Shown here piece by piece: positions 1-11,033 of a DNA stretch of 64,000 nt. The translations under genes were made by a program, and so were the position numbers. Location: contig OZ218953.1 of the NCBI GenBank assembly GCA_965112735.1, positions 744,001-808,000 on the forward strand, in the 5' to 3' direction. This DNA is from Phaeosaccion multiseriatum. Taxonomy: Eukaryota > Ochrophyta, other classes. How positions within the stretch are numbered: the stretch's first letter is position 1; each line of letters starts with the position of its first letter. The notes under the pieces are model-generated. The model saw only the letters and a list, made by a program, of their open reading frames with translations. It was not told where the DNA came from and did not search any database.

Positions 1-62
1 CTCACCTCACTTTCCTCGGGCACCGTCTCGCGGATCGCCGCCAACTGATCTGGAGTAACCCC

Positions 63-666
63 TCAGCAGTAGAAGAAGCCCTTGGTCATGGTGCCGTGTC
101 CGTGGGAGTAGATGCTGACACCTCTTTCCCCAACCTTGCCCAATGCGACGGTACCCACTGCCTTCTCCACGCGGACCTGATGGCAGTGGATGAGATGCAT
201 GTCAGTAAATGGGATGGATGGCAGTGGATGGGGAGTATTTAGGTATTTAGAGGCGTGTGGGAGGAGCTGTGCGGGAGGCGTCTGACTGACTGACTGACTG
301 ACTGACTGAACGCCCACCCATTCACTCACCCAACCACGCACCCACCATCCACCCACCCATTGACTTACGAACCCCCGACTCACCGTTAGTATTGAGCACG
401 CTGACACTCTTCTCGGTGAGCGGGTGGTGGTCTGTGAGTGAGAGTGAGAGAGAGAGAGCAAGTCAGTGCGAGTATACAATCGTAGACTGTCCGGTGTACT
501 GAAAGAAGCCTCCTTCCTTCCTTCCTTCCTTCCTTGTATAATACAGTTTCAAACTAGAAGCCTGAAAGGAGGAGACAATCTTGCTCTGCAACCACTTCTC
601 CTCAGACTCATGCAAGTGCCCTTGAGCCACGAGCTCTCGAACATGGTCCATGGCTCCAGCAAGCAT
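63..666 (-). CDS. 3' part of an unrecognised gene (partial model)
   Basis: I do not recognise this gene. The last exon (about 179-63, stop TGA at 65-63) reads VRVEKAVGTVALGKVGERG, then a Ser-His-Gly-His-Gly stretch, and ends KGFFYC. It is preceded by a TCAG acceptor. A second exon-like stretch lies upstream near 675-553 and includes AMDHVRELVAQGHLHESEEK, an amphipathic helix. It follows a TTTCAG acceptor and ends before GTATTA. A possible middle exon at about 385-432 ends at GTGAGT, but its frame is ambiguous, so the three pieces are not firmly joined. The intron between them holds a (GACT)n run at 281-308. No domain could be assigned, and the 5' end was not found. Confidence 0.3.
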
Positions 667-818
667 GATGCGAGTGCACTGAAACCGAGGCTACTGCAGC
701 TTCTGCCGTGGCTTGGTGGTGGTGATGGTGGTGGTGCCTGCGAATGTGAACCGGTCCCGACACACAAACGCACACACGCACACACACAGCCACACTTGGA
801 CAAACGTAGCCATGCGAA

Positions 819-857
819 ACTATACGTAACCACACGTACCTGGTGGTTACGTATAGT
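819..857. repeat. Perfect 15-bp inverted repeat (hairpin)
   Basis: ACTATACGTAACCAC at 819-833 is exactly complementary to GTGGTTACGTATAGT at 843-857, with a 9-nt loop. It abuts and slightly overlaps the next inverted-repeat element. No gene is seen here; it could be a small hairpin, a regulatory palindrome or part of a MITE-like element. Confidence 0.75.
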
Positions 858-1023
858 CGACCCTTGACAAGGTTCTGAGGCGACCCAGGCCAGAACCTGG
901 AACCTGGATCCAGGTTCAGGGGGACCTCATCATTGCCTTATTACACGGCTTTTCCGGGGAACCTGGAACCTATTACACGCTTTCCCCCAGAACCTGGAAC
1001 TCAGAACCTTGTCAGGGGTCGAT
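856..1023. mobile_element. MITE-like element with 23-bp terminal inverted repeats
   Basis: The ends at 856-878 and 1001-1023 are inverted copies of each other at 21 of 23 positions (GTCGACCCTTGACAAGGTTC against ATCGACCCCTGACAAGGTTC). The 168-bp interior is noncoding and repeats AACCTGGAACCT-like words; an 18-bp perfect palindrome lies at 900-917. Size, terminal repeats and lack of coding fit a miniature inverted-repeat element, but no clear target-site duplication was identified. Confidence 0.45.
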
Positions 1024-1160
1024 CGAAGGGGGGGGGCGGAAAACAAGAAGCGGAAGAGCAAGTAGAGGTCAAGATGATGCCTTGCTTGCCCCCTGCCTGT
1101 ATGCATCACAACATGCATGTGCTAGCGGCGCTAGTTAGAGATCCGGCCGGGGCGGGGGGG

Positions 1161-1221
1161 TAGAAGGGCAAAACACTAACCCCACACAATAATGGTTTAG
1201 TGGGGTAGTGTTGCCCTTCTA
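1161..1221. repeat. 61-bp imperfect palindrome
   Basis: TAGAAGGGCAAAACACTAAC at 1161-1180 is mirrored by the complement of GTAGTGTTGCCCTTCTA at 1205-1221. Allowing an indel, the arms are about 28 bp. It would form a long hairpin in DNA or RNA. It is the third inverted repeat within 400 bp. Confidence 0.65.
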
Positions 1222-1769
1222 TACTTTGGCATCAAGCGACAGGGAGGTTAAAAGTATCCCCCCCATCACGGCTGGCTGTAGAGTTGGTGGTTGCTTGGTC
1301 AAACCTCACGGCTGGCTGTGACGCGAAAGAACCACTGCGCTTCATCTCTCCACAGAGCACCCCTGTGTCCTCCTTTTGCCCCGATCTCCCCCCCCACCCC
1401 CCCCCCCTTCGTCAGCCGCCGCAGCAGCAGCGCCGGGCGAAGGCCCTTGCTTCCTCAGAGACTTTCCTCTTCTTCCTTCCCCCGCTTCAGTCTGCCAGGG
1501 TGAGGAGCCCGCATGGCCGAAAGCAAAATAAAAAGAAAGGAGATCTCAACTGACAACGACAATCCGGATGCCAACATGCCATCCCTTTTTTTTTTCCTTC
1601 TCCCCGGCTACTAAAGACTAAAGAATTAAAAGAACGAAAGAAAAGGGCGCAGGGCGCAGATAAAAGAAAGAAAGGGGAAGGTCTAACACGCCAATGCCCT
1701 CTCTCGCACCCCAATTTCTTCGGTGACTCCCAATTTTACTTCGTGGCGATGCACTGAAGGCCACATGGC
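1222..1769. other. Intergenic stretch upstream of the glycosyltransferase gene
   Basis: No convincing gene is seen. The stretch holds C-rich and A-rich runs, a poly-T run near 1588 and pyrimidine tracts. It presumably contains the promoter and 5' UTR of the plus-strand gene starting at 1770, but no core element stands out. Confidence 0.4.
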
Positions 1770-4305
1770 ATGCGTATCTTGTCCGAAAGTCGGCGGGCAT
1801 ACGCAGGCGGGAGTATCCTGCTGCTACTGTGCTGGCTTTCCCAGCTGCTCCATGGTGTCGTCGACGCAATCCTCCGTCCCAAGCAGCAGCAGAAGCAGCA
1901 GGATCTCCTTCAGTCGTCATGGGGCATGGAAGAGGAAGAGGATGGGCGTTGCTTGGCCAAGGCAGTTGAATCGACGACCGCGGCAGCAGCAGACCGAGTG
2001 GAAGTACAGCTCTCGATCGACGGGGTTGTGTATGACGTGAGCTGGCCGCACCCCGGTGATGAGGGTGCTGGACAGGAGGAGGGGGGGTCGTCACCCACTG
2101 CAAGACAAGCCGCAGTGGCAGCAGCAGCGCAAGTGTGCGCGGCTGCTGACGTGGATGATGGCGTCTGCAGGACCATCGAGCTCGAGCTGATCCGACGCGC
2201 AGACGCTATAGTACCAGCAGCGGGGATGCATGTATTGCCCCAAGAGCAGCAGCAAGTGCTTGCTCACCCAGACGCCTTTTCTCTGGACGGACTCGGGGAG
2301 GAACCCTCCTGCAGGTTGGGCGACTGGCTGAGCGAGGCCGTAGTGGCGGGGAATGGCCAGTGGGGCCGCTATCGAGTCCACGCAGACGCCTACCCGCTCC
2401 GCCGGCGCTTGCAGTGGTTCAACAACGCCAGTCACTGCCTCTTCTCCCCCCCCGCCGGCCCCGTGCCCGTGTGGCGCCCTCCTGTGTGCGACTCTTTTGC
2501 CGCTGCCAATCGGAATACAAGTGCCGCCGATTGCAGCCAAGCGGGGGGGCTGGAGGCTCTCGCCCAAGTAGTGACGGCCCCATGGACGGCTCGGGGCATC
2601 CACGCAGGAGACATTAATGCTCTGCTCGACAACACGCCCGCCGGGGATGGGCTCATCATTGTGCAAGTCATCGACGGACAGGTAGGTAGGCTTGGGCAAG
2701 TCCCTCGATCTGCACCGAGTTTCGATACAGCTGCCCCTCTCTCTCTCTATCCATCTCTGGTCGTGGCCGAGCGGGGAAGGAAAGCTCTGAGCCAAGTGCC
2801 CTCCCCTTTCGTGCGCGTGCAAGCAGGTGTACGTGTCCGACGCCAAGACGGGGCAAAGTGATGCGGACAAGTGGTGGCGACAGCGGAGGCGAAACGCCTT
2901 CGTCTCTCTGCTGCTCAAAGTCCTAGAGGAGGATGGCAGTCGATGGGAGGGGGAGGGGGCAGCGGGAGCGCACCACGGACCACGGCTGCCCCTGCCCGAT
3001 CTGGAGATTGTCTTTATTCCGCACGACGGGGTGGGGTCGGAGCTGGGAGAGGTCGCAGAGGAGGGAGTCACCGATGGCGATGGAAGCTGTCGCAGGCGCT
3101 CGCTTCTTTCACCAACGTGTGCACCTGCGGCCTCCTGCCGAGGCCTCGCCGATGCCTACCCGGGCTACGGCAGCGCACACACAGGCGACCCTCTGCCCGC
3201 TGCGGGGGGCGTGGGGTGCCTGCACAGCTTCACCCTCCCCGTGCCGGTGTGGGGGGGCAGGACCTTCGTGGAGCAGGTCGATGGGGGTGTTGCAGACGAC
3301 TCGCTGGAGGGTGAGTACGGCAGGAAGCGAAGGGAAAAGGGTAGACGACCGTATGTGTTGCCTGCCTGCCTTTGGCTGCCTGCCTGCAATGTATGCTCTG
3401 CCCAATGGCACCTTCCCCCTCCCTCGTGTGCCGATGATGAATATATGCCCAGGCTGGGAGTCGCTCACGCGTCTGCTGCGTCAGAATAGAGCCCTCCACC
3501 CCTGGGACGGCCGCGTGCCCAAGGCGGTGTTCAGGGGAGAAAGCAAAAGGGGCTGCTGGGAAGGCACACCAGGTATCACCAACTGCTCAGCGGGGCTTCC
3601 ATGTGTTGTAGACGGGCTGGCCGGTCCACTCTTCCGTTGACACCAACGATCGAGCAATCTTAACCCCCTCCTCATCACCAGGGAGCGGTATCACACACCC
3701 TCGAGGCCCAGCCTGCGGCCGGCGAAGACTGCGGCACCTCGGCCTGGGGACCCCCTGGGGCCGGCGCCTGCTGGAAGTGGGCCTCTCTCCGATGCCCATG
3801 CTGGGGCAGGAGCGCTTCAAGCACGCGCTCTACGTGGAGGGCAACCTGGGCTGGGCGGACCGGGCCAAGCTCATGCTCTTCTCGGGCTCGCTGCTGCTCA
3901 TGCAAGAGACCTTCTGCAGGGAGTACTACACCCTGCTCTTGGAGGTAGCGTATCTGGGCTTAGCTCTGTGCCCCTCTCCGTCGCCCTCATCTCTCCGCCC
4001 CCCCCCCCTCCCTCCCTCTCTCCGCCCCCTCCCATCCACGCCAGCCCTGGGTGCACTACATCCCCGTCCACTACACCTTTGACAACCTCCGCGCAGTCCT
4101 GGAGTGGGCCTCCTCTCCCCCCAACTCTGCGCAGGTGCTGCAAATGGTGGCCAACATGAACGCCTTCGCGGACCACGTGCTCTCCATGCAGGGCCTCACT
4201 GCCTATCTGAGAGCGGTGATGGGCCACTACGGTCGAGCCATGGCCTATCCTGTGCACAGGAGGGAGGGAGCCGTCCCCGCCGCAGAGTATCTAAGTGCGC
4301 ACTAG
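1770..4305 (+). CDS. GT90/CAP10-like (KDELC/POGLUT-type) glycosyltransferase
   Basis: Five exons are inferred: 1770-2681, 2827-3310, 3453-3572, 3682-3944 and 4045-4305, giving 679 aa. The N-terminus has a hydrophobic segment (about residues 15-32, ILLLLCWLSQLLHGVV) fitting a signal anchor into the secretory pathway. The C-terminal half carries family marks: LPDLEIVFIPHD, PKAVFRGESKRG (the FRG donor-site region), and YVEGNLGWADRAKLMLFSGS, which matches the conserved segment of CAP10-domain enzymes. Members of GT90 transfer xylose or glucose to proteins or glycans in the ER or Golgi; the substrate here is unknown. All splice junctions are GT-AG and phases agree. The first 200 residues are poorly conserved, Ala/Gln-rich sequence. 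A minisatellite begins right after the stop. Confidence 0.82.
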
Positions 4306-4317
4306 CCCTAGCGTCCC

Positions 4318-5970
4318 AGCAGTAGCGGCAGTCCTATGGGCAGCGGTGGTCATGTGGGCAGCAGCAGCAGAGTCATATGGGCAGCGGTAGTCATGTGGGC
4401 AGCAGCAGCAGCAGAGTCATATGGGCATCGGTGGTCATGTGGGCAGCCGCAACAGCAGCAGAGTCAAATGGGCAGCGGCAGTCATATGGGCAGCAGCGCC
4501 AGAGTCATGTGGGCAGTAGCAGTCTTAAGGGCAGCAGCAGCAGAGTCATATGGGCAGCAGCAGCAGAGTCATGTGGGCAGCGGCAACAGCAGCAGAGTCC
4601 TATGGGCAGCGGTACTCATGTGGGCAGCGGCAACAGCAGCAGAGTCATATGGGCAGTAGCAGTCTTAAGGGCAGCTGCAGCAGAGTCATATGGGCAGCCG
4701 CCGTCCTATGGGTAGCAACAGCAGTCGCATGGGCAGCCGCCGTCCTATGGGCAGGCAGCAGCAGAGTCATGTGGGCAGTAGCAGTCTTAAGGGCAGCAGC
4801 AGCAGAGTCATATGGGCAGCGGCAGTCATATGGGCAGCCACAACAGCAGCAGAGTCATATGGGCAGCGGCAGTCATGTGGGCAGCAGCAGGGTCATATGG
4901 GCAGCCGCCGTCCTATGGGTAGCAACAGCAGTCGTATGGGCAGCGGTAATCATGTGGACAGCAGCAGCAGGCTCATATGGGCAGCCGCCGTCCTATGGGC
5001 AGCAACAGCAGAGTCGTATGGGCAGCGGTAATCATGTGGACAGCAGCAGCAGGCTCATATGGGCAGCCGCCGTCCTATGGGCAGCAACAGCAGAGTCGTA
5101 TGGGCAGCAGCAGCAGAGTCATGTGGGCTGCAGCCGTCCTATGGGTAGCAACAGCAGAGTCGTATGGGCAGCGGCAGTCATGTGGGTAGCAACAGCAGAG
5201 TCATACCGGCAGCCCCCGTCCTATGGGCAGGCAGCAGCAAGCGTATGGGCAGCAGCAGCAGAGTCATGTGGGCAGCAGCCGTCCTATGGGTAGCAACAGC
5301 AGAGTCGTATGGGCAGCGGCAGTCATGTGGGTAGCAACAGCAGAGTCATACCTGCAGCCCCCGTCCTATGGGCAGCGGTGGTCACGTAGGCAGCAGCAGC
5401 AGAGTCATGTGGGCAGCAGCCGTCCGATGGGTAGCAACAGCAGTCATATGGGCAGCGGCAGTCATGTGGGTAGCAACAGCAGTCATACGGCCAGCCGCCG
5501 TCCTATGGGCAGGCAGCAGCAATCGTAGGGGCAGCGGCAGTCCTATGGGCAGCAGCAGCAGAGTCATGTGGGCAGCAGCAGCAGAGTCATGTGGGCAGCA
5601 GCCGTCCTATGGGCAGCAACAGTAGAGTCATATGGGCAGCGGCAATCATATGGGCAGCGGCAGCCGTCCTATGGGCAGGTAGTAGCAGCAGAGTCATATG
5701 GGCAGCGGCAGCCGTCCTATGGGCAGGTAGTAGCAGCAGTCGTATGAGCAGCAGCCGTCCTATGGGCAGGCAGCGGCAGCCGTCCTATGGGCAGCAGCAG
5801 CAGAGTCATGTGGGCAGCGGCAGCCGTCCTATGGGCAGGCAGTAACAGCAGAGTCATATGGGCAGCGGCAGCCGTCCTATGGGCAGGCAGCACAGCAGAG
5901 TCATATGGGCAGCGGCAGCCGTCCTATGGGCAGGCAGCACAGCAGAGTCATATGGGCAGCAGCGCCTCTC
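4318..5970 (+). repeat. 1.65-kb GGGCAGC-rich minisatellite
   Basis: The tract is a higher-order array of words such as GTCATATGGGCAGC and GTCCTATGGGCAGC, separated by runs of CAG or CGG triplets. Units vary (mostly about 15-30 bp). One forward frame spells SYGQ/QQQQ, a second MGSS, a third VIWAA. Each frame is interrupted by TAG or TAA, so no single frame runs through. It starts 13 bp after the glycosyltransferase stop codon and could lie in its 3' UTR. Confidence 0.9.
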
Positions 5971-6256
5971 CGACCGCTCCAGACAGGCCTCAGGCTCAGC
6001 GTGCGGCGCCAACTCAACGCTCTCATCCGTGCCCTTCCAAATTGCGGTGGATGCACTGAAGGACGACCTCCGTGCCCTCCGATACAGGGCAGAGGAGGAG
6101 CAAGAGGAAGGGGCAGAGAAGGAGACAGGACACCGACTTGGCGGCACACTGAAGGATGGGGCGACGACTCTTTTGCCGGGCCCAGGGCAGGCCGCAGACA
6201 AGGCCAATGGCATCGGCGCACACACCCACGCACTCTCGACGAGGAAAATATATTGA
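5967..6256 (+). CDS. Possible C-terminal coding fragment after the minisatellite
   Basis: After the repeats end, one frame reads through unique sequence including VPFQIAVDALKDDLRALRYR, then an acidic stretch (EEEQEEGAEKE), and stops at 6256. The helix-forming composition differs from the repeats and looks coding, but no upstream exon or start was found and no family is recognised. It may be the tail of a gene overlapping the array, or chance. An AATAAA word follows near 6290. Confidence 0.25.
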
Positions 6257-6378
6257 TTTTTTTTGTGTGTGGGGTAAACTGGCAAGGCAAATAAAAAAAA
6301 AACCCAAACTTGGTGGTGCTGCTGCTGCTCCCATGAACATACCCCCTCTTCATAGCTACACTGCTCCTCACCCCTCCC

Positions 6379-9300
6379 CTAGCTAGCAAGCGAGCCCCTG
6401 TTGCTAGTCTTTTTGGTGCCGCCCCTTGCGCCCCCCCCGGCGGCCGCCCGAGCCTCCTTTGCCTTTTTAACGGCGTCCATCTTTGTCTTCATCTCCACCA
6501 AGTTTCGAGTATGTCGCTCCAAGAAGGCTTCATCCGACGTGTCCTCATCACTCGAGTCTCCTCCTCCTTTCTCTGCTGCTCTGCCGTCTTGGCCATCGAT
6601 GCGGAAGAACATGGGCTTGATAATCTCAGGTAAGCCCGGCGCTGCCACAACCCCTCCTGCTGCTCCTCCTGCTGCTGCTGCTGCTGCTCCGTCGTCGGTT
6701 GCTTCTACCGGGCCCAAAGCCGTGTCACCACTGCTGCTGATACTCCCCTCCTCAACCACACCCTTCCCTCCGCCCAATGCAACAAGGGAAGAGGAGGGGG
6801 ACGAAGAAGAAGAAAAAGAAGAGCCCCCGTCGCCACACAGCCCGCCTCTCGTCGTGGCCTGGCTGCAGGAGAAAGACCTTGCTCGAGGCAACCCCCCCCC
6901 TGCGCCACCTCCCGTGATGGACACCAAGGAAGATGCCGAAGCTGCTGTCCTCAGCATGAGCGGAGAGCCGAGGGAAGTCGACGGCCCTTGATTCGCCACG
7001 CCGTGCAAGGACTGGGGGCTGCCGCTCCCGCCCCCCGGCGATGCAACCTTGCTGCTGCTGCTGCTGTGATGGAGGTGGTGCGAGGGCGACTCCCCCTTTG
7101 TACTCCCACTCCCACTGCTGCCCAGACCCGACCCCGTCGTCTCCCCGCCCCTGCCAATCACCACAAACTGCTTGGCAACCGTCTCCCAGGGAATGCGTTG
7201 CGACAACCCTTTTCCATCCTCCACGCCGGAGCGGCCCCAGTCATCCCAGTCCGCCGCCGCCCCTGCCCCGTTCACATGCTCCTCCGGCTTCAGCGAGGGA
7301 CAGCTCGAGCTCCCAAGGGCACCGCCACCACCTCGACTCGGAGTCCCACTCCAGTCCGCGAGCCCACGCACGCACCCCACGGAGCTGCTGCGACGGTCCC
7401 GGGGGGTCCCGACGCGAGGCGTGCTACTCCCCCCCCCGGGGGAGGCGACAGCTGCCATGGAGAGTATACTGCGGGGTGTCCTCGCCCCTCCGACGGTGCC
7501 TGTGCTCTCAACTCGCCGATGCCTGGCACTGGTTTTGGCCGTGCCCATGAGCAGGCTCATTGGAATACCTCGCTCCATTACAGGAACTGCATGCTTGGAA
7601 GGAATCACCCACTCCTTCGCAAAGGTGGAGGCCGGCAATGGAGGGGCGGGAGGTGGCTGTGGTGGCGCCAATGCAGCAGTAGCAGTTGGTGCGCTCTGCA
7701 GGCCAACCTTCGCCTCACTACCACCACCGTTACTGGTACCGCTCGCATCGCCATTGACGACAGCCGGTGGTGGTGCCGCGGAAGGCCGGCCTGGCACGCC
7801 TGGCGCCTTCTTCAGTAACGCTTGCTGCTGCTGCAAAACCTGCTTTTGCAGCTGTACCCAGCCTTTGCCCCCCTTGGCCTTTAAGACCAGCGCCTTCGCC
7901 GTTAGGCCCCGGGTAAAGCCCTTCGTCCGGCCCTGCTGCATGAGCTCCTCCTTTGCGGTGGTGGGATCGAAGCCGTCCTGTTTCGGGGGGGGGGGGGAGA
8001 CGTTCAGACATTTCTTCGGAGAGAAAGAGAAGGGACAGTGACACCACGATACAACCCCCCCCCACACACACACCACATGGGGAGTAAGAGCTGCTGGGAC
8101 ATTCATCCAGATGCGGTGTGGGACACGTATCTACCTGCCCCGACGACGAGAGAGACAAAACGGTAAAAGGGCCAACCCTATTTCTCACCTCTTCCTCCTC
8201 CTCCTTGGTCAGCCCGCTGCCTCTCGGCGAGGCTCTCCCAGCCGACCCAGTCCCTCCCCACCCACCCCTCCCGGGCGACTTTTTCGAGCCCCCTCCACCC
8301 GAAAAGTGCTGCTGCTGCGGGTACCCCATCCCCGGTCCTGGCGACAGTCTACCACCAACCGTACCACCATCTCGGTGCACCTTGAGCGTTAGAAAGCTCT
8401 CCGTTCGAGAGATGCCGGGGGGCAGAGGCACACCGCAGCGTTGGAAGAACTTGCGCAAGTTGGTCTCCTCTGCCACCGCAAGCTTCGCTGTCTCCAAGCT
8501 GAGCCGTTCCAGAGCACTGGTAGATGGGCAGGTAGGTAGGGGTGCAGTGAGGCGACAGAACACAAAGGAAAGGGAGGTCGGGCGGGCCGGCACAGGCAGG
8601 CTCGAGGGAGGCTCAACAGAGGAAAAGCAACAAGACACATTCGTTCTCACGCACCTGCCCTCTTCCCTCCAAGAGAGGAGGCGCCTGTCCTGATCCGGAT
8701 CGAGCCGAAACCTCGACACACGCGAGCGAGGAGCTGCGGCCACGTGTTGCTGTGCAGCCGTGGCCCTGGACGACGACGAGGAGAGGGGCCGGGGACGTGC
8801 CACTACTGCCGACGTTGCGGTATTCTGCGAAGCGGCGGTGCCACAGAACGAGCCCCCCGGGGAAAATAGCGGAGGTTGCTGGGCGGCATGAAGCACACTG
8901 CCTCCTCCTGCCCCTGCTGCTGCTGCTGCTGCTGCTGCTGCTACGGGTGCCGCTAATGGTGCAACCAAGTGCTGCGTGTGCTGAGTGTGAGTGTGAGCGC
9001 CGCCCACGGACGTGTCCATGCTACGAAAGGCCCCTCCTGGCAAGGCCCCAGGTGGGGGGGAGGCGAGGGGGCGTGGCTGCGTCTGGCTCGGTGCGGGCCC
9101 TGAGAGAAGCGACAGTCCACCAGGAGGGGCTTGCCACGCAGGAACAGCAGCTGGGGTAGTTGGTGATACACCAGTTGGTGATACGCCAGCTGCGGTGTTG
9201 CTCGCGGCAGCGCTGCTCGCCGCTCCTGTGGGGGCTGAAGGAAGGGCAGGCGGTGGAGCAGTTGGTGATGGAGCTGCGGTACCTGCAGGCCCTGCTGCTG

Positions 9301-10995
9301 CTTGAGCGCCAACCCCCGAAGCAAACACTCCTCCGTGTTGCTGGGATGCCATCGATACACCACCACCTGCAGGAGCGGCTCCTGCGCCTGGCATCAATGT
9401 CTGGGCTCCTGAGGGAGGGGGATGAAGATGTGAGGGGGCGCTGCTCATCACGCTGCCCTGCATCTGCTGCTGCTGTTGCTGCTGCTGCTGTGCCCGCTGG
9501 TTCTGTGCCTGCTGCTGCAACTGCTGCTGCTGCTGCGGCTGCTGCGTTTGCTGTAGTGAGTTGCCAGTGCCCTGCGCCTGCCCCCCTCCGGGTACCAACA
9601 CAAGCTGCACTTGCTGCTGCCCAGGCGTGCCTGCTGCCCCACCAAAAGGCCCTGCAGCAGTGGCACGCGTGGTGTGGGCGACAGGCGACTTCCCCAGTGG
9701 CGCGCCTGAGGAGGCGAGCTGCTGCCACTGCGGTGCCGCTGCTGGTGCTGCTGGTGCTGCTGCTGCTCCTGCTGTATCACCAACTGCTGGTGCTGGCCCT
9801 GGTGCGAAAGCTCCTCTCGGGGCCTGCCCTGGCGGTGTAGGGTACACGCTGTGGTTGCTGCTGGTCGGAGCGTAAGCCCCCCCTGCCACTCGCGCCCCCC
9901 CCGCCGTCGGAGCCTGAGCCTGTCCCCCCGGAGCCGCCGGGGCATGTGTAATCAAGGTTCTCGTGGCCGTTATAGTTCCCTGCAGGTTATTCCCTCCCCC
10001 CCCGCCTCCTCCTCCTCCTCCTCCTCCTCCTCCTGCTTGTCCGTGGCCCTGCTGCGTGAGCGCCGACATCGGAAACGAAGGCGCAGTAGCAGCGGCAGTC
10101 TTGCCAGAGTCCTTGCAAGAAGAAGAAGAAGAAGAAGAAGAAGTACGCCTCTTCTTCGACCCGCCCCCGCCCAACCCTCTTTGCTCCCCTGCCTTGGCAA
10201 AAGCACTCCCCCCCCCTGCTGCCCTCCCACAATCTCTACACGGGGCGAAGGGCTCGTCTGGTTGGAGTAGAGTCGTTGCCCTGTCCATGATGTGGGCGCA
10301 CAAACAGTTGTAGATATCGCCCTCCTGCTGCTTGGTCGAGGAGGGGACGGGGGGGTGCAGTGTCTCCGGACCTCCGCCCTGCAGGGAATCGGTGCAGTCT
10401 GTGCGGACTGCGGCAACGGAGTCGTACACGAAACACACACACACACACACAACGATACGTTAGAGCAAAGAGACGTCGACTCAGCGACAGATGGCTCTCA
10501 CTGACTTACCAAGCCCCACAGCCTGAAGCACGTCGATAACCAGCCTGAGCTCCAGCGTATTAACGGTTTCCTTGATGCGGTGCTGACTCACAAGGGGGGG
10601 CTTGCCTCGACTTCCCCCCTTCTTCCTGCCGCTGCTGCTGTCGCTGCTGCTTCTGGTGGAGTGCTTGGGTCCGTTTGGCGTTGCGAGCCGCGTGCCTCCC
10701 GCTGCTACTCCTACTATTGCTGTATCCCCAGCTGCTGAGGCTGCTGCGACCTCCGATTCAACCTTCGGATGGGCGTCTGCGTCCGTCAATCTCGTCGTTG
10801 TCCCTCCCTCTTGCTCGCTCCCCCCCCCCCCAACGTCCATTGCATCAACCCGTACCGCCGCCACAGTTGGGAATCCCCCTCCTCCTCCTCCTCCTCCTCC
10901 TGCTGCTGCTGCTGCTACCCGTGCCCCTTTAACCCCCGCCGTCGCTTGCTTTGCTTCCGCCACACCCGCAGGCACAGCAGCCTGCGGCACCCCCA

Positions 10996-11033
<38 letters not shown>

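Noticed and set aside
4336-5845. A continuous SYGQ-repeat protein across the minisatellite
   Set aside because: Every frame is interrupted by TAG or TAA (for example near 4918, 5527, 5682 and 5843). It was kept as a repeat with a note.
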